A DNA stretch of 64,000 bases from Mycobacterium colombiense CECT 3035 (GTDB lineage: Bacteria > Actinomycetota > Actinomycetes > Mycobacteriales > Mycobacteriaceae), in assembly GCF_002105755.1 (NCBI RefSeq), contig NZ_CP020821.1, positions 682,001-746,000 of the forward strand, read 5' to 3'. Positions 17,615 to 27,915 of this stretch are shown here, one piece after another; the stretch's first letter is position 1, and each line of letters begins with the position of its first letter. Made by a program: the position numbers and the translations under genes. Below the pieces are notes generated by a model, which was not told the DNA's origin, did not search any database, and was given only the letters and a program-made list of their open reading frames with translations.

Positions 17615-18162
17615 AGCGTGACTCCAGTGAAATCGGCATTCAGGAGCGGATGTGCCTGGTCACGAGGTGACAGGTCCTGCGGTTGTAGCGGCCAGGCGAT
17701 GGCGAGTCGTGGGTCGTCGTAGCGAAGTCCACCCTCGGCAGGTGGGTGGTACAAGGCCGTATGTAGATATAGCAATTCGCTCTCTGGCTCCAGGACCTGG
17801 AATCCGTGGGCAAAGCCTTCCGGGATGACCAGCATCTGCGCGTCCTCTTGCGCCAATTCCTGCGCATACCAGCGCAGGAACGTGGGGGACTCGGCCCGCA
17901 GGTCGACTGCGACGTCCCAGACCCTGCCGCGAAGGCAACGAATCATCTTCATTTCGGCGTGCGGCGGATGTTGAAAATGGAGGCCACGCACAGCCCCGAC
18001 GTTACTGGTCCGGGAGTGATTGATCTGGGCGATCTGACGTTGCCCGACCACGGCCCGGAGTTCTTGCGCGCAGAACAGACGCAGGAAAGCGCCACGAGCG
18101 TCGCGGTGGGGCGATGACTGCACCACCTTCAAACCGGCGAGCGGGGTGTCGATGATATTCAT
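17611..18162 (-). CDS. dTDP-4-dehydrorhamnose 3,5-epimerase-like protein (RmlC family)
   Basis: A 183-residue cupin of the RmlC family, of normal family length from ATG 18162. AVRGLHFQ supplies the catalytic His and VWDVAVDLR the partner Asp. IPEGFAHGFQVL and ELLYLHTALYHPP are conserved family segments. It overlaps the dehydratase stop by ATGA (18159-18162) and the C-methyltransferase start by ATGA (17611-17614). Because the operon begins with CDP-glucose enzymes, it most likely epimerises a CDP-4-keto-6-deoxyhexose rather than the dTDP sugar. That substrate is inferred from the neighbours. Confidence 0.88.
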   Translation of the reverse strand: MNIIDTPLAGLKVVQSSPHRDARGAFLRLFCAQELRAVVGQRQIAQINHSRTSNVGAVRGLHFQHPPHAEMKMIRCLRGRVWDVAVDLRAESPTFLRWYAQELAQEDAQMLVIPEGFAHGFQVLEPESELLYLHTALYHPPAEGGLRYDDPRLAIAWPLQPQDLSPRDQAHPLLNADFTGVTL

Positions 18163-19247
18163 GAAATCGCCCAGCCTAAGCCGGAATCGACCGCGTCGGT
18201 GGTATAAGTCGCCAGTTGGTCTGAACTCGACACTTCGCCTCGTTCGAGAAACTGGTGGTACCAATCGGCGGTGGAGTGGATGGCTTTTTGCAGGTTCCAG
18301 ACCGGACGCCACCCGAGATGCATCTTCGCCTTCGCGGTGTCGAGTTGCAGTAAGCCGGCCTCATGAGGTTGGGGACTAGATGTTACTTGCCATTGGAGCT
18401 GCGGCCATGTGCCGGCGAGGTCTATTAGCACTCCTTCAACCGTACGGTTTCCTTCCCCATCGGGGCCGAAGTTCCAAGCGTCTGCGCACGCGTTCTCACC
18501 AGCCAGCAGCCGCTGACCCAGTAGCAGATACCCACTGAGGCAATCCAATACATGTTGCCAGGGACGTGTGGCGCGTGGCGAGCGAATGACGAGTGGCTCG
18601 CCGGCGGCGACCGACCGTACCAGGTCAGGAATGAGGCGGTCCTCGGACCAGTCGCCACCGCCAATCACGTTGCCCCCCCGGGCGGTTGCGAGCAGTGGGG
18701 CCGATGGCTGTTGCAGGAACGCGGACCGATAGCTCGCGGCCACCAACTCGGCACCGGCCTTAGACGCACTGTATGCATCGTGGCCCCCCAGCCGGTCCCG
18801 TTCTCGGTATGCCCAAGGCCATTCGCGATTCTCATAGCATTTATCGGTCGTCACGATTACCACCGCGCGCACGCCGGGCGTGTGACGAGCGGCCTCGATT
18901 AGGTGCGCCGTTCCCATCACATTCGTGGCCCATGTGGTGACTGGCTCGTGGTAGGACCGACGGACCAACGGCTGTGCGGCCAAATGAAAAACGATCTCGG
19001 GCTTTTCCGAAACAAAGACGTTGCGGACCGCCGATTCGTCACGGATGTCGATGCGATGATCGCGAATGGATAATTTCAACAGATCCCAGTGGTTGGGCTC
19101 GGTCGCGGGATCCAATGCGAGCCCGGAAATTTCGGCGCCGAGTGCCTGTAACCACAGACACAGCCAGCTGCCCTTGAACCCGGTATGGCCAGTGACCAGG
19201 GTCCGCCGCCCACGATAGGCCGAGCCGAAGGCGTTCAATGCCAGCAT
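18159..19247 (-). CDS. rfbG: CDP-glucose 4,6-dehydratase
   Basis: A 362-residue SDR enzyme with the hallmark N-terminus [16 protein letters not shown]. It converts CDP-D-glucose to CDP-4-keto-6-deoxyglucose. Further motifs are [30 protein letters not shown], the catalytic [10 protein letters not shown] (Y-x-x-x-K), and [20 protein letters not shown], all characteristic of RfbG/DdhB. ATG 19247 is preferred; GTG 19253 and an upstream ATG at 19274 are in frame. It overlaps the cytidylyltransferase gene by about 13 bp, which supports a coupled two-step pathway. Confidence 0.93.
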   Translation of the reverse strand: MLALNAFGSAYRGRRTLVTGHTGFKGSWLCLWLQALGAEISGLALDPATEPNHWDLLKLSIRDHRIDIRDESAVRNVFVSEKPEIVFHLAAQPLVRRSYHEPVTTWATNVMGTAHLIEAARHTPGVRAVVIVTTDKCYENREWPWAYRERDRLGGHDAYSASKAGAELVAASYRSAFLQQPSAPLLATARGGNVIGGGDWSEDRLIPDLVRSVAAGEPLVIRSPRATRPWQHVLDCLSGYLLLGQRLLAGENACADAWNFGPDGEGNRTVEGVLIDLAGTWPQLQWQVTSSPQPHEAGLLQLDTAKAKMHLGWRPVWNLQKAIHSTADWYHQFLERGEVSSSDQLATYTTDAVDSGLGWAIS

Positions 19248-20008
19248 TTCCACGGCGCTTCGCCGCTGCTCCACAGTTCATCGAGCATATTCTTGTCCCG
19301 GAGCGTGTCCATCGGTTGCCAAAAACCAGAGTGCTCAAAGGCCATCATTTCGCCGTCGGCAGCGAGGCGCGCCAATGGCGCGCCCTCCCAAGAAATCTCG
19401 TCGCCCTCGATGTAGTCGAGTACCGCGGGCGACAGGACGAAGAATCCGCCGTTGATGAGGCCGCCGTCGCCGCGTGGTTTCTCGACGAAACGCGTGACAC
19501 GGCCGCCCGCGCACTCAATGGCGCCGTAGCGGCCCGGCGGAAGTACCGCGGTGACCGTGGCGTGATGCCCATGCTCACGGTGGAATTCAATACTTGCGCT
19601 GATGTTCACGTCGCTGAGCCCGTCACCGTATGTGAAGCAGAACGCGTCATCGTCCTTGATGTAGGACTCCACGCGCTTTAGACGCCCGCCGGTCATGGTG
19701 TCGTCCCCGGTATCGACGAGTGTCACCCGCCAAGGTTCTGCGTGACGCTCATGGACTTCCATCTTGTTAGCGGACATATCGAAAGTCACGTCAGACATGT
19801 GTAGGAAATAATTGGCAAAATATTCCTTGATGACGTAACCCTTATAGCCACAGCATACGACGAAATCGTTAATTCCATGATGGGAATAAAGCTTCATGAT
19901 ATGCCACAGGATCGGCCGCCCGCCAATCTCCACCATAGGTTTGGGGCGGATCGTAGTTTCCTCGCGGAGGCGAGTGCCTAAACCGCCGGCTAGCAATACT
20001 GCTTTCAT
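19235..20008 (-). CDS. rfbF: Glucose-1-phosphate cytidylyltransferase
   Basis: A 257-residue nucleotidyltransferase that makes CDP-glucose from CTP and glucose-1-phosphate. The N-terminus [17 protein letters not shown] and [17 protein letters not shown] are the nucleotide-binding motifs. [13 protein letters not shown] and [19 protein letters not shown] are diagnostic of RfbF/DdhA rather than of RmlA thymidylyltransferases. It starts the CDP-sugar pathway, and the dehydratase, epimerase and C-methyltransferase genes follow with overlaps. Its start shares one base with the stop of the unrecognised gene upstream, so all five genes are probably cotranscribed. Confidence 0.94.
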   Translation of the reverse strand: MKAVLLAGGLGTRLREETTIRPKPMVEIGGRPILWHIMKLYSHHGINDFVVCCGYKGYVIKEYFANYFLHMSDVTFDMSANKMEVHERHAEPWRVTLVDTGDDTMTGGRLKRVESYIKDDDAFCFTYGDGLSDVNISASIEFHREHGHHATVTAVLPPGRYGAIECAGGRVTRFVEKPRGDGGLINGGFFVLSPAVLDYIEGDEISWEGAPLARLAADGEMMAFEHSGFWQPMDTLRDKNMLDELWSSGEAPWKCWH

Positions 20009-20889
20009 CAGGCTCGCTTACGTTTTAGATGGTACCTACGCGGCCGTACGTTGGGCCGATCTGTTTCAACGGCCTCCGATCTGCCGATCGAGTAACTTGA
20101 GTTACCTTCGACGATGACAGTCATATACCCGAATATATCGGCAGGAATTTTGTTTGAATACTTTTCCACAAGATGGCGAATTAAAAAGAAAGACCCCAGT
20201 CTCTCCGAAAGAAATCCAACCGCCCTTACCTGATACGTATCGTAATGTTTCAAACGACTCGCGTTTCTGTGTACAAAGTTCCTGCTAACGAGCTCTATGC
20301 TTGACATTGCGTCCATCAGCCATGACCTCGGATAGATCCCGAGTTGAATACCTCCGGGAATCAAATGTTTTGCGGTCAGAAACTCCGATGCGGAATCCGA
20401 ATCTAATACCCCCAATTCAATCGCTAGCGCAGTGTAGTCGATTATATCCCTGCGATAATGAGCCGCTGCATATTGACCAATTATCGAGCTTTCGAAGTAT
20501 AGGGGCTGCGCCACCAGGAACTCAATGCCATGCCTTGGTCTGATTACTGGTAGGGCAACCCCAGTTTCAAGGTTGCCGAGGCTCAATTCTCGCATGGTTG
20601 GATTGCCGTGCGATTTGGACTCCATGCCAGCCGGAGAGGGGAGAATTCTTTTCCTAAACGACGAAATTTCGATGAGCTCAGCGCCGCTGGATGACCTTTC
20701 GATCGCGATGGGTAAGACATAGGTGCCTTCCGCGCCGTACACAAGCGGTCTAGCCTCATGCCAAAAGCGATCGAGTTGCCCTATGTGAAATTTAGAGTCG
20801 GATTGGAAGTCGCCGAGCGAGATGCAATCGTCATACCAGCTATCCGGCAATAGCGGCTTCTGATGACTAATGCAGAATCGGTGAATCAT
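20008..20889 (-). CDS. Unrecognised protein heading the CDP-sugar operon
   Basis: A 293-residue protein from ATG 20889; the frame stays open upstream to 21012. It begins [21 protein letters not shown] central segment, [19 protein letters not shown], loosely recalls glycan-cluster proteins that end an acceptor-binding region with Q-Y and H-x-x-D residues. No SAM loop, Rossmann motif or transmembrane segment is evident. I do not recognise the family. Its stop overlaps the cytidylyltransferase start by one base, so it is likely cotranscribed and may transfer or modify the CDP-derived sugar. Its base composition is AT-richer than the neighbours. Confidence 0.6.
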   Translation of the reverse strand: MIHRFCISHQKPLLPDSWYDDCISLGDFQSDSKFHIGQLDRFWHEARPLVYGAEGTYVLPIAIERSSSGAELIEISSFRKRILPSPAGMESKSHGNPTMRELSLGNLETGVALPVIRPRHGIEFLVAQPLYFESSIIGQYAAAHYRRDIIDYTALAIELGVLDSDSASEFLTAKHLIPGGIQLGIYPRSWLMDAMSSIELVSRNFVHRNASRLKHYDTYQVRAVGFLSERLGSFFLIRHLVEKYSNKIPADIFGYMTVIVEGNSSYSIGRSEAVETDRPNVRPRRYHLKRKRA

Positions 20890-21342
20890 GGTCGGGGATG
20901 ACGTCGCGAAAGTTCGGATGTCGGAGACTTCCCTCCCACGTCTTTCCCGACTGTGTGCTGGATAACCCCGCAGTTCTCGGCCGGCGACACCATGAGCGCT
21001 TTCGGCTGCCAATGGACGATGTTCCCCTGGTTGTGTAGGAATTCATTCACTGCTTGGTCCGCGAGGCGCCGTGGGCGCGTCTCGGAACAAGCCTGTTTTC
21101 CATGTGGGCAACTGTAGCCCATGCTCTGCCTTACGAACCGGAGAACGCGCAGTCCGGTAGCCTTGGCCGCGGCACGCTCCTGCACACCAGCCGGAACTCC
21201 GTGGCCGCTTTTCGATTCCGCACCGGAACCGAGTGCCGTCGCACGCCCCCGCACCTCAGGCCTGCCAAGCGCATTGCCGGTATCGGGCGCGTGTCAACAT
21301 GATCGATGCGATCTAGCGCGGCGAACATGGCTGCAAAGGTGC
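20890..21342. other. 453-bp region without a recognised gene
   Basis: Short frames exist on both strands (for example minus 20886-21254), but none has a family motif or a convincing start. The minus frame contains the phrase VIQHTVGKDVGGK, which I could not assign. The region may be a gene remnant plus the promoter of the CDP-sugar operon. No repeat or transposase signature was seen. Confidence 0.4.
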
Positions 21343-22146
21343 CTACTGATGGCTGGAGGACGTTTGCGTCAAATCTGGGGTTGTGCGCCGCACAATAACA
21401 ATGGACTCGTAGATCTCGATGCTGCCTAAGGCCGGCGTGATTCTTGGTACCGAAACTTCGAGCATGTTGTTCGGGCTGCTGCCGCGCGCGCTGGTTCCGC
21501 TGGCGGTGACTTTGCTATGTATTGCGTCGATCAGTGCTCTAACAAGGTCGATGAACGAAACCGGGCTGTTGCGATAGGGATTCCGATAGTCGCAGTCAAC
21601 CCTATCGACAATATAAGCCCCGCCGTCGCCCAGCGCGCTTACGAACAGACAACGAAAGCAGTCCACCATGTGAGAATTTGTATGGCTCCCAGTGTCGAGA
21701 ATGACATCGAAAGGACCGAATTCCGCGGCCGTTCCGCGCAACGAGGAAATGGTCTGATCGCCACCGATACGAACGTGAATGCCTTGCGCATCCGCGATTT
21801 TTACCAACTTGGCGTCAACGTCGACCCCGACGATGAGCGAGTCGGGGTGAAGGAATTCCTGCCACATCTCTACCGAGTCGCCATAGAAGCTACCAATCAC
21901 TAACATCCGGATCCGACTAGTTGAGTCGACTACAGATTCGTAGACCGGTAAGTCGTTCGGCGTCATGCGGGCCGGAGTCTGATTGCCTGACTCGCGCATT
22001 TCGCCGTGAAGCTCGGTGTGCACGGCAGGCAACGTGGTCATTGATCCAAGGTCGGGACCCAATGCTCTTAACATTTGGTCTTGGCCTCTATACGGGTACC
22101 GCCGAGCGAAGAAAAATAACTTCAAAACGGCTTTGGTTATCACCAT
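21343..22146 (-). CDS. Class I SAM-dependent methyltransferase
   Basis: A 267-residue methyltransferase of the type found with glycan and GPL clusters. Motifs are RMLVIGSFYGDSVEMWQEFL, LIVGVDVDAKLVKIA, VRIGGDQTISSL and FDVILDTGSHTNSHMVDCF. In most relatives the last motif reads DDGSH; here the second Asp is Thr. The frame is open far upstream into the transporter gene, but ATG 22146 gives the normal length and leaves a 44-bp gap after the drrC-like gene. It may be cotranscribed with the transporter. The methylated position is unknown. Confidence 0.72.
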   Translation of the reverse strand: MVITKAVLKLFFFARRYPYRGQDQMLRALGPDLGSMTTLPAVHTELHGEMRESGNQTPARMTPNDLPVYESVVDSTSRIRMLVIGSFYGDSVEMWQEFLHPDSLIVGVDVDAKLVKIADAQGIHVRIGGDQTISSLRGTAAEFGPFDVILDTGSHTNSHMVDCFRCLFVSALGDGGAYIVDRVDCDYRNPYRNSPVSFIDLVRALIDAIHSKVTASGTSARGSSPNNMLEVSVPRITPALGSIEIYESIVIVRRTTPDLTQTSSSHQ

Positions 22147-22170
22147 CTTCCGATACAGGTCGCTTAGCAG

Positions 22171-22190
22171 CGGCCGTCGCGCGACGGCCG
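22171..22190. repeat. 20-bp perfect palindrome after the drrC-like stop
   Basis: The sequence cggccgtcgcgcgacggccg is its own reverse complement. It directly abuts the stop codon of the minus-strand permease gene (22191) and precedes the methyltransferase start by 25 bp. As RNA it could form a short GC-rich hairpin of about eight pairs. There is no following U-run, so it may be an attenuator or processing site rather than a terminator. Confidence 0.55.
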
Positions 22191-22982
22191 TCACGCACTT
22201 GCCTCTGCGGCCAACCGGTAGCCGCGCACGGCTATCGGGACGGATAGCGCGAGGAGCGCGACCGCCCAGGCCGCGGTTATGCTCAGGGGCTGCAACAGCG
22301 GACCGCCGTGGGCCAGCGACCGCATCGCCTCGATGGGCGGCGAAATAGGTTGCAGGTGAATCAAAAGTCGAATCCATCCGGGGAACTGCGCCATTGGCGT
22401 GGCGCCCGGATTGACGAACGCCATCGAAAAGGTAACGGCCACCAGCCAGTTCATCGCGGCACGGCCCTTGTCGCGAATGGCCACCGTCATCACGAGAGCG
22501 GTGAATCCGGTCACCACGATCGACGGAATCAGGAGGTACAGCACGATGGTCGGCCAGCCGTGGATGAAGCGCAGCCCCATCGCCACCCCGATCGCGGTGA
22601 TCAGCGTCGTACCGAACAGAGCGCGCACGAACTCCGCGGTCAACCACCCGGTGAGCGCGCTCGCCCGATGTATCGGCAGGGTCCACATCCGGCTGAGCAC
22701 GCGCGACTGACGGTCCATCATGATGCCGACAGAACCGCCGAGGGAGCCGAACAGCGCGGAAATCACCGCGCACATGGGCACAATGCCATAGACACTTTCG
22801 ATACCGGTGGCCCTGCGCACCTGCTCGCCCAGCACGACCTGGTAGCAGAACAAGAGGAAGACGGGCAGCAGCAGCGACCCCATCAGCACCGCGAAGTCAC
22901 GTCGCCAACGGATGAGCAGGCGACCGGCCTGCACCCAGCTCTCGGTAACCAGGGACCCTTGCGTCTCGAGCCGATGGGTCAC
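22191..22982 (-). CDS. drrC: ABC transporter permease, DrrC-like
   Basis: A 263-residue ABC-2 type permease. It has about six hydrophobic segments, including LMGSLLLPVFLLFCYQVVL, TTLITAIGVAMGL and ITAAWAVALLALSV. GTG 22982 is the start and shares one base with the stop of the upstream permease. Together with the genes at 22982-23722 and 23719-24666 it forms a Drr-type exporter. DrrABC genes are known in mycobacterial lipid loci (PDIM) and in M. avium-complex GPL loci. Probable role: export of GPL or a precursor across the inner membrane, alongside MmpL. The symbol follows family position, not proven orthology. Confidence 0.82.
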   Translation of the reverse strand: MTHRLETQGSLVTESWVQAGRLLIRWRRDFAVLMGSLLLPVFLLFCYQVVLGEQVRRATGIESVYGIVPMCAVISALFGSLGGSVGIMMDRQSRVLSRMWTLPIHRASALTGWLTAEFVRALFGTTLITAIGVAMGLRFIHGWPTIVLYLLIPSIVVTGFTALVMTVAIRDKGRAAMNWLVAVTFSMAFVNPGATPMAQFPGWIRLLIHLQPISPPIEAMRSLAHGGPLLQPLSITAAWAVALLALSVPIAVRGYRLAAEASA

Positions 22983-23722
22983 TAGCCGCGCCTCTGCATC
23001 CGCAACGAGATCCCACCGAACACCACCACCATGCCTAGAGCCCAGGCCAGGGTGGTCGCCAGGTTGGCGAGTAACAGATGCCCGGTGGCCAGGCCGCGCA
23101 GTGTTTCGGCGAACTGCGAGAAAGGCTGGTTGCGGACATACGGGCGCAACCATTCCGGAAAGGTTTTTTCGGGCGCGATTCCCGTGGACAGCATGAACAT
23201 CAGCAACTGCGGGACGAACAGTAGGTGGCTGGCCCCCTGAACCGTCTTGGCGCTTGATCCCAACGCGTCGGCGCCGAGCGTCACAGCCAGGCACAGCAGC
23301 AGCGCGACCACCACAAAAGCGATGGCATTGCCCGGGCCGCCGGTCATCCGAAAACCAAAGACAAAGCCGGCAATCATCGCCACTATCAGCGAGAGGACAC
23401 CCCGCAGTAGGGTGGCCGCCGTCCGGGCCGTCACGGTGGCCGCCGCCGGAACCGGAAGCGTCCGGATCCGCTCGCCGAACCCGAAAATATGGTCGCGGAC
23501 CGCGCGGTCCGCGGTGAGCATGCCGACGAAGGTCATCGACTGAACCACCACGGCGGGCAGCAGATACTGCGAATAACTGACGGGCCCGGTATCGATCAGC
23601 CCGTGCAGCGCGACGCTGAAGCCGGCCAAATACACGGCCGGCGCGAAGACCTCAAAAATCATCTCGCCATCGCGTGCCGCCGACATCAGCGAACGTTCGG
23701 TGAGGGCGGTCAGGGCGCTCAT
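22982..23722 (-). CDS. drrB: ABC transporter permease, DrrB-like
   Basis: A 246-residue ABC-2 type permease with multiple membrane spans, for example YLLPAVVVQSMTFVGML and AIAFVVVALLLCLAVTLGA. GIAPEKTFPEWLRPYVRNQPFSQFAETLR is a conserved loop of Drr permeases. ATG 23722 overlaps the ATPase stop as ATGA (23719-23722). The longer open frame upstream is out of register with the ATPase gene and was rejected. It pairs with the DrrC-like permease to form the membrane part of the exporter. Confidence 0.85.
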   Translation of the reverse strand: MSALTALTERSLMSAARDGEMIFEVFAPAVYLAGFSVALHGLIDTGPVSYSQYLLPAVVVQSMTFVGMLTADRAVRDHIFGFGERIRTLPVPAAATVTARTAATLLRGVLSLIVAMIAGFVFGFRMTGGPGNAIAFVVVALLLCLAVTLGADALGSSAKTVQGASHLLFVPQLLMFMLSTGIAPEKTFPEWLRPYVRNQPFSQFAETLRGLATGHLLLANLATTLAWALGMVVVFGGISLRMQRRG

Positions 23723-24666
23723 GACCGGGCGGGGGTCCGTTCGGTGATGTGCAGGAAGGCTTCGTCGAGCGACGGCTTGCGCAGCGAGATGTCGGCGAGT
23801 TCCAGCCCCAGCGCATCGACTCGGCGAAACACCTCGACCAGGGTGGCCACCCCATCGGGCGCAAACACCGACACCGAGCCCGTGTCGCTGTCGACCTCGA
23901 CGCCCTCGAGTCCATTCAACGCCGCCGCGACCCGAGTCAAATCCGCGGGGTTCGCCGGTGTCACCTGGCAGTAGCTGGTACCCACCGCGCGCTTGAGCTC
24001 CTCGGAGGTGCCGCTGGCGATCACCCGTCCGTGATCGATGACGACGATCGAGTCGCTGAGCACGTCGGCCTCTTCCAGGTACTGCGTAGTCAGCAGCACG
24101 GTGATGCCCTGCACGGTCAGCGAACTCACCAAAGCCCACACGTCGCGCCGGCTGCGTGGGTCCAGCCCGGTGGTCGGCTCGTCGAGAAAGAGCACCTGCG
24201 GCGGAACCACCAGAGCGCTGGCCAAATCCACGCGCCGGAACATGCCTCCCGAGTAAGTCGACAGCCGGCGGTCGGCGGCGGCGACCAGATCGAACTGTTC
24301 GAGCAGCTCATCCGCCCTGGTCTTTGCCCGCTTGCGATTCAAGCCGCGCAGTCGGCCGAACAACACCAGGTTCTCCCGGCCCGTCAGCATGGGGTCCATT
24401 CCGGTGAACTGTCCGGCCATTCCGATGCTGGCACGTACCTTCGCCGGTTGGCGGATGACGTCGTACCCGGCGACGCTGGCGCGGCCCGAGCTGGGCCGGA
24501 TCAGCGTGGACAGGATGTTGATCGTGGTGGTTTTGCCGGCACCGTTATGGCCCAGTACCCCGCACACCGTCCCAGCCGGAACCGAGAAGTCGATGCCGTT
24601 CAGCGCGACCGTGTCTCGCCCGAATGTCTTTGTGAGGCCTTCGACCTCGATCGCCAGAGCGCTCAC
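23719..24666 (-). CDS. drrA: ABC transporter ATP-binding protein, DrrA-like
   Basis: A 315-residue ATPase of the daunorubicin-resistance DrrA family. Walker A is GHNGAGKTT (residues 39-47), the signature is YSGGM (138-142), Walker B is VLFLDEPTTGLDP (158-170), and the H-loop equivalent region reads VLLTTQYLEEAD, where the switch His is replaced by Gln, as is usual in DrrA proteins. A C-terminal extension of about 90 residues ends LHITERTPARS. It is the first gene of the three-gene transporter unit. The closest upstream gene, mmpL4b, ends at 24908, about 240 bp away. Confidence 0.9.
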   Translation of the reverse strand: MSALAIEVEGLTKTFGRDTVALNGIDFSVPAGTVCGVLGHNGAGKTTTINILSTLIRPSSGRASVAGYDVIRQPAKVRASIGMAGQFTGMDPMLTGRENLVLFGRLRGLNRKRAKTRADELLEQFDLVAAADRRLSTYSGGMFRRVDLASALVVPPQVLFLDEPTTGLDPRSRRDVWALVSSLTVQGITVLLTTQYLEEADVLSDSIVVIDHGRVIASGTSEELKRAVGTSYCQVTPANPADLTRVAAALNGLEGVEVDSDTGSVSVFAPDGVATLVEVFRRVDALGLELADISLRKPSLDEAFLHITERTPARS

Positions 24667-24907
24667 GGTAGGAGTATTTCACGGTGCGTAGCGGCATGCT
24701 GGCGGTATAGGCAGATAGCGATATGGGGGATGGCGCAAGCCTTTCCTCGATGGCCACCGCGGATTCCGCCGGCACTGCGCAAAGCTGTTCGCAGCGGGGG
24801 AGTTCCGGATTTTCCATTCAAAATCATTGGCGTCCAATCTTTCTCGTCGCGTTTCGCGGAGGGCGTCGACCGCCTCGCTATCCGGGCAACGAAACGACGA
24901 GGACCAC

Positions 24908-27826
24908 CTAGACGGTCGGCCTCGCGACGGGGATCTCGGCCGTGGGTGCGTCCATGTCGACCTCGTCGTGGTGGAGCAAGGTGCGTACCGACTGACGCGT
25001 TCCCACGGAGCGAAGCAGCAGACTGGCCGGCCTTGGTCGAACCAATTGTGGCCACCAGAACCACCGTCCGAGCAGCGCGGCGATGGTAGGCGTCATGAAC
25101 GAACGCACGATCAACGTGTCGAACATCAGGCCGAGGCCGATCGTGGTACCGACCTGACCGATGATGCGCAGGTCGCTGACCACCATCGAGGCCATGGTGA
25201 ACGCGAACACCAGGCCGGCATTCGTCACGACCTTGCCGGTGCCGCCCATCGCGCGGATGATGCCCGTATTGATGCCGCCGGCCAGCTCCTCTTTCATTCG
25301 GGATACCAGGAGCAGGTTGTAGTCGGAACCGACCGCCAACAAGACGATCACCGACATGGGCAGCACCATCCAGTACAGCTTGATGCCGAAGATGTACTGC
25401 CAGATCAGCACCGAGATCCCGAACGATGCGCCCAACGAGAGCGTCACCGTTCCCACGATCACCAGGGCGGCGATGAAACTTCGGGTCAGGATCAACATGA
25501 TGATGAAAATCAGGCACAGCGCACCAATGCCGGCGATGAAGAGGTCGTACGTGGAGCCGTCCCGGAAGTCCTTGAACGTCGACGCGGTGCCCGCGATGTA
25601 GATCTTGGAATTCTCCAAGGGGGTGTTCTTGAGCGACTCTTCGGCCGCCTGCCGGATCTTGTCGATGCGGTTGACGCTTTCGGACGTCGCGGGGTCGCCT
25701 CGGTGCGAAATGATGAAGCGGGCGGCCTTCCCGTCCGGCGACAAGAATTGGGTCATCGCTTTCTTGAAGTCGGGATTCTCGAAAATCTCGGGCGGCAGAT
25801 AGAACGAATCATCGTTCTTCGAATCGTCGAACGCCTGCCCCATGATGGTGGCGTCCTTGTTATTGCTGCTCATCTGGCCGATGATCCCGGACATGGTGCT
25901 GTGGTTCGTGAGCATCATGTTCCGCATGTCCTCGGACATCGCGATCATCGGCGGATACTGCTCGAGCAGCTGAGGCATCAGCTTGTCCATGTGATCGAGG
26001 TCTTGGAGTAGTGTCACCATCTTGTCGCTGAGCGTGTCGACGCCGTCCAGAATCTCGAAGATCTGCCGCAACGACCAGCAGATCGGGATGTCGTAGCAGT
26101 GCTTTTCCCAGTAGAAATAGCTACGCAGCGGCCGAAAGAAATCCTCGAAATCGGCCATCTTGCCATTTAACTCAGCGAGAACGACGGCCATTTCTTTGGT
26201 CTTCGTGATCGAGTCGTGCGTGATGTCCGTCATGCGGGACTGAAGTGCATATAAGCGCTTCATGATCTCGATCTGCTTGGCCATCATGTCCGCCTGGACA
26301 AGCATGTCGTCCATGCGCGCCTGCATGTACTTCATGTCTTGACCCATGATCGCTTGCTGCATGCTGAGCAGGAACGGGATCGAGGTGTGCTGGATCGGTG
26401 TTCCCTCGGGTCGCGTTATGCCCTGCACGCGAGAGATCCCGTGAACTCCGAAGATTGCCTTCGCAAGTCGGTGCAGCAACAGGAAATCCGCCGAGTTCCG
26501 CATGTCGTGATCGGATTCGATCATCAAGATCTCGGGCATCATGCGCGACTGGTTGAAGTGACGGTCAGCCGCCGCGTAACCGACGTTGGCGGGAACGTTG
26601 TCCGGCATGTAGAGCCGGTTGTTGTAGCTCGTCTGGTAGCCGGGCAGCGTCACCAGGCCCACCAGGGCGACGGCGATCGTCGCACACAGGATCGGCGCGG
26701 GCCAACGGACGATCGCCGTGCCGATGCGCCGCCACCGGCCGAATCCGATTGCGCGCGTCGGGTCGAACAACCCGAAGCCGCTTCCGACGGTCAGGACGGC
26801 CGGAACCAGCGTCAGGGCGATCAGCACCGAGATGAGCATGCCCACCGAGCAGGGCATGCCCATGGTCTGGAAGATGGGCATGCGGGTGAAACTCAGGCAC
26901 AGCATCGCTCCGGCGATCGTCAGACCGGAACCCAAGACCACGGGGGCGACGCTGCGATAGGTGGTGAAATACGCCGTCTGCCGGTCTTCGCCCGCCTGGC
27001 GCGCCTCCTGATAGCGGCCGAAGAAAAAGATCGCGTAGTCCGTACCGGCGGCCATTGCCAGGGCCACCAGTAGGTTGACGGCAAACGTGGAGAGCGCCAT
27101 CCAGTTGTTATTGGCGATAAAGGCGATGACGCCGCGAGCGGCGAAGACCTCGATCCCGACGGTGAGCAACAACAAAATGACCGTCGTGACCGAGCGGTAC
27201 ACCATGAGCAGCACGACGAAGATGATCAAGGCGCCGATCATCGTCATCTTCAGAATCGATCGGTCGCCGGCGAGCTGCATATCGGAGAACAGTGCCGAGG
27301 GACCGGTGACGTAGGCCTTGACCCCGGGGGGCGGTGGCGTTCGCGCGATCACATCGCGGACCGAGGCCACGGATTCCTGGCCCAGGGTGGTGCCTTGGTT
27401 GCCCGCCAGATTCAACTGCACATAGACGGCCTTACCGTCCGGGCTCTGGGCGCCCGCCGCAGTGAGGCGATCGCCCCACAGGTCCTGCACGTGCTCGATA
27501 TGCTTTGTGTCGCTTTTTAATTCGCTAACGAGCTTGTCGTAGTACGCGTGATCCTGGTCGCCAAGCTGATGTTGCGACTCCAGGACCAGCATCGCGAAGC
27601 TGTCCGAATCGGATTCCTTGAAGTCCCGGCCCATGCGCTGCATGGCCTGCACCGCCGGCGCGTCCTGGGGGGCGAGCGGCACCGAATGCTGTTGGCCGAC
27701 AATCTCGAGCCGTGGCACGCCGAACGTCACCAGCAGGGTCAGCGCCACCCACCCGATGATGATGAACACCGCAAGGTGGCGGATCGACCGCGCCAAGCGC
27801 GAGGGCCGGGGTGGGTGCGTAGTCAT
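24908..27826 (-). CDS. mmpL4b: MmpL4b-type RND lipid transporter
   Basis: A 972-residue RND-superfamily MmpL protein of full family length. Proton-relay Asp-Tyr pairs are visible in [16 protein letters not shown] (TM4 region) and [16 protein letters not shown] (TM10 region). A long helical insertion rich in Met and Asp lies between residues ~480 and 680. The C-terminus [16 protein letters not shown] is shared with the upstream paralog. It sits 89 bp after mmpL4a and is probably cotranscribed with it. In M. smegmatis and M. avium, MmpL4a and MmpL4b are needed for GPL synthesis and export. The a/b labels follow gene order. Confidence 0.92.
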   Translation of the reverse strand: MTTHPPRPSRLARSIRHLAVFIIIGWVALTLLVTFGVPRLEIVGQQHSVPLAPQDAPAVQAMQRMGRDFKESDSDSFAMLVLESQHQLGDQDHAYYDKLVSELKSDTKHIEHVQDLWGDRLTAAGAQSPDGKAVYVQLNLAGNQGTTLGQESVASVRDVIARTPPPPGVKAYVTGPSALFSDMQLAGDRSILKMTMIGALIIFVVLLMVYRSVTTVILLLLTVGIEVFAARGVIAFIANNNWMALSTFAVNLLVALAMAAGTDYAIFFFGRYQEARQAGEDRQTAYFTTYRSVAPVVLGSGLTIAGAMLCLSFTRMPIFQTMGMPCSVGMLISVLIALTLVPAVLTVGSGFGLFDPTRAIGFGRWRRIGTAIVRWPAPILCATIAVALVGLVTLPGYQTSYNNRLYMPDNVPANVGYAAADRHFNQSRMMPEILMIESDHDMRNSADFLLLHRLAKAIFGVHGISRVQGITRPEGTPIQHTSIPFLLSMQQAIMGQDMKYMQARMDDMLVQADMMAKQIEIMKRLYALQSRMTDITHDSITKTKEMAVVLAELNGKMADFEDFFRPLRSYFYWEKHCYDIPICWSLRQIFEILDGVDTLSDKMVTLLQDLDHMDKLMPQLLEQYPPMIAMSEDMRNMMLTNHSTMSGIIGQMSSNNKDATIMGQAFDDSKNDDSFYLPPEIFENPDFKKAMTQFLSPDGKAARFIISHRGDPATSESVNRIDKIRQAAEESLKNTPLENSKIYIAGTASTFKDFRDGSTYDLFIAGIGALCLIFIIMLILTRSFIAALVIVGTVTLSLGASFGISVLIWQYIFGIKLYWMVLPMSVIVLLAVGSDYNLLLVSRMKEELAGGINTGIIRAMGGTGKVVTNAGLVFAFTMASMVVSDLRIIGQVGTTIGLGLMFDTLIVRSFMTPTIAALLGRWFWWPQLVRPRPASLLLRSVGTRQSVRTLLHHDEVDMDAPTAEIPVARPTV

Positions 27827-27915
27827 AAGGCCCTCGACGTGCCGACGACGCTATTGCCCTGTGTCACAGTGTTCCCCACGGTCGCTGTTCCCATCCTGAA
27901 GTGGAAAGCCACCAC

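Noticed and set aside
22147..22773. Upstream extension of the methyltransferase at 21343
   Set aside because: It lies inside the drrC-like permease gene in another frame and has no methyltransferase residues.
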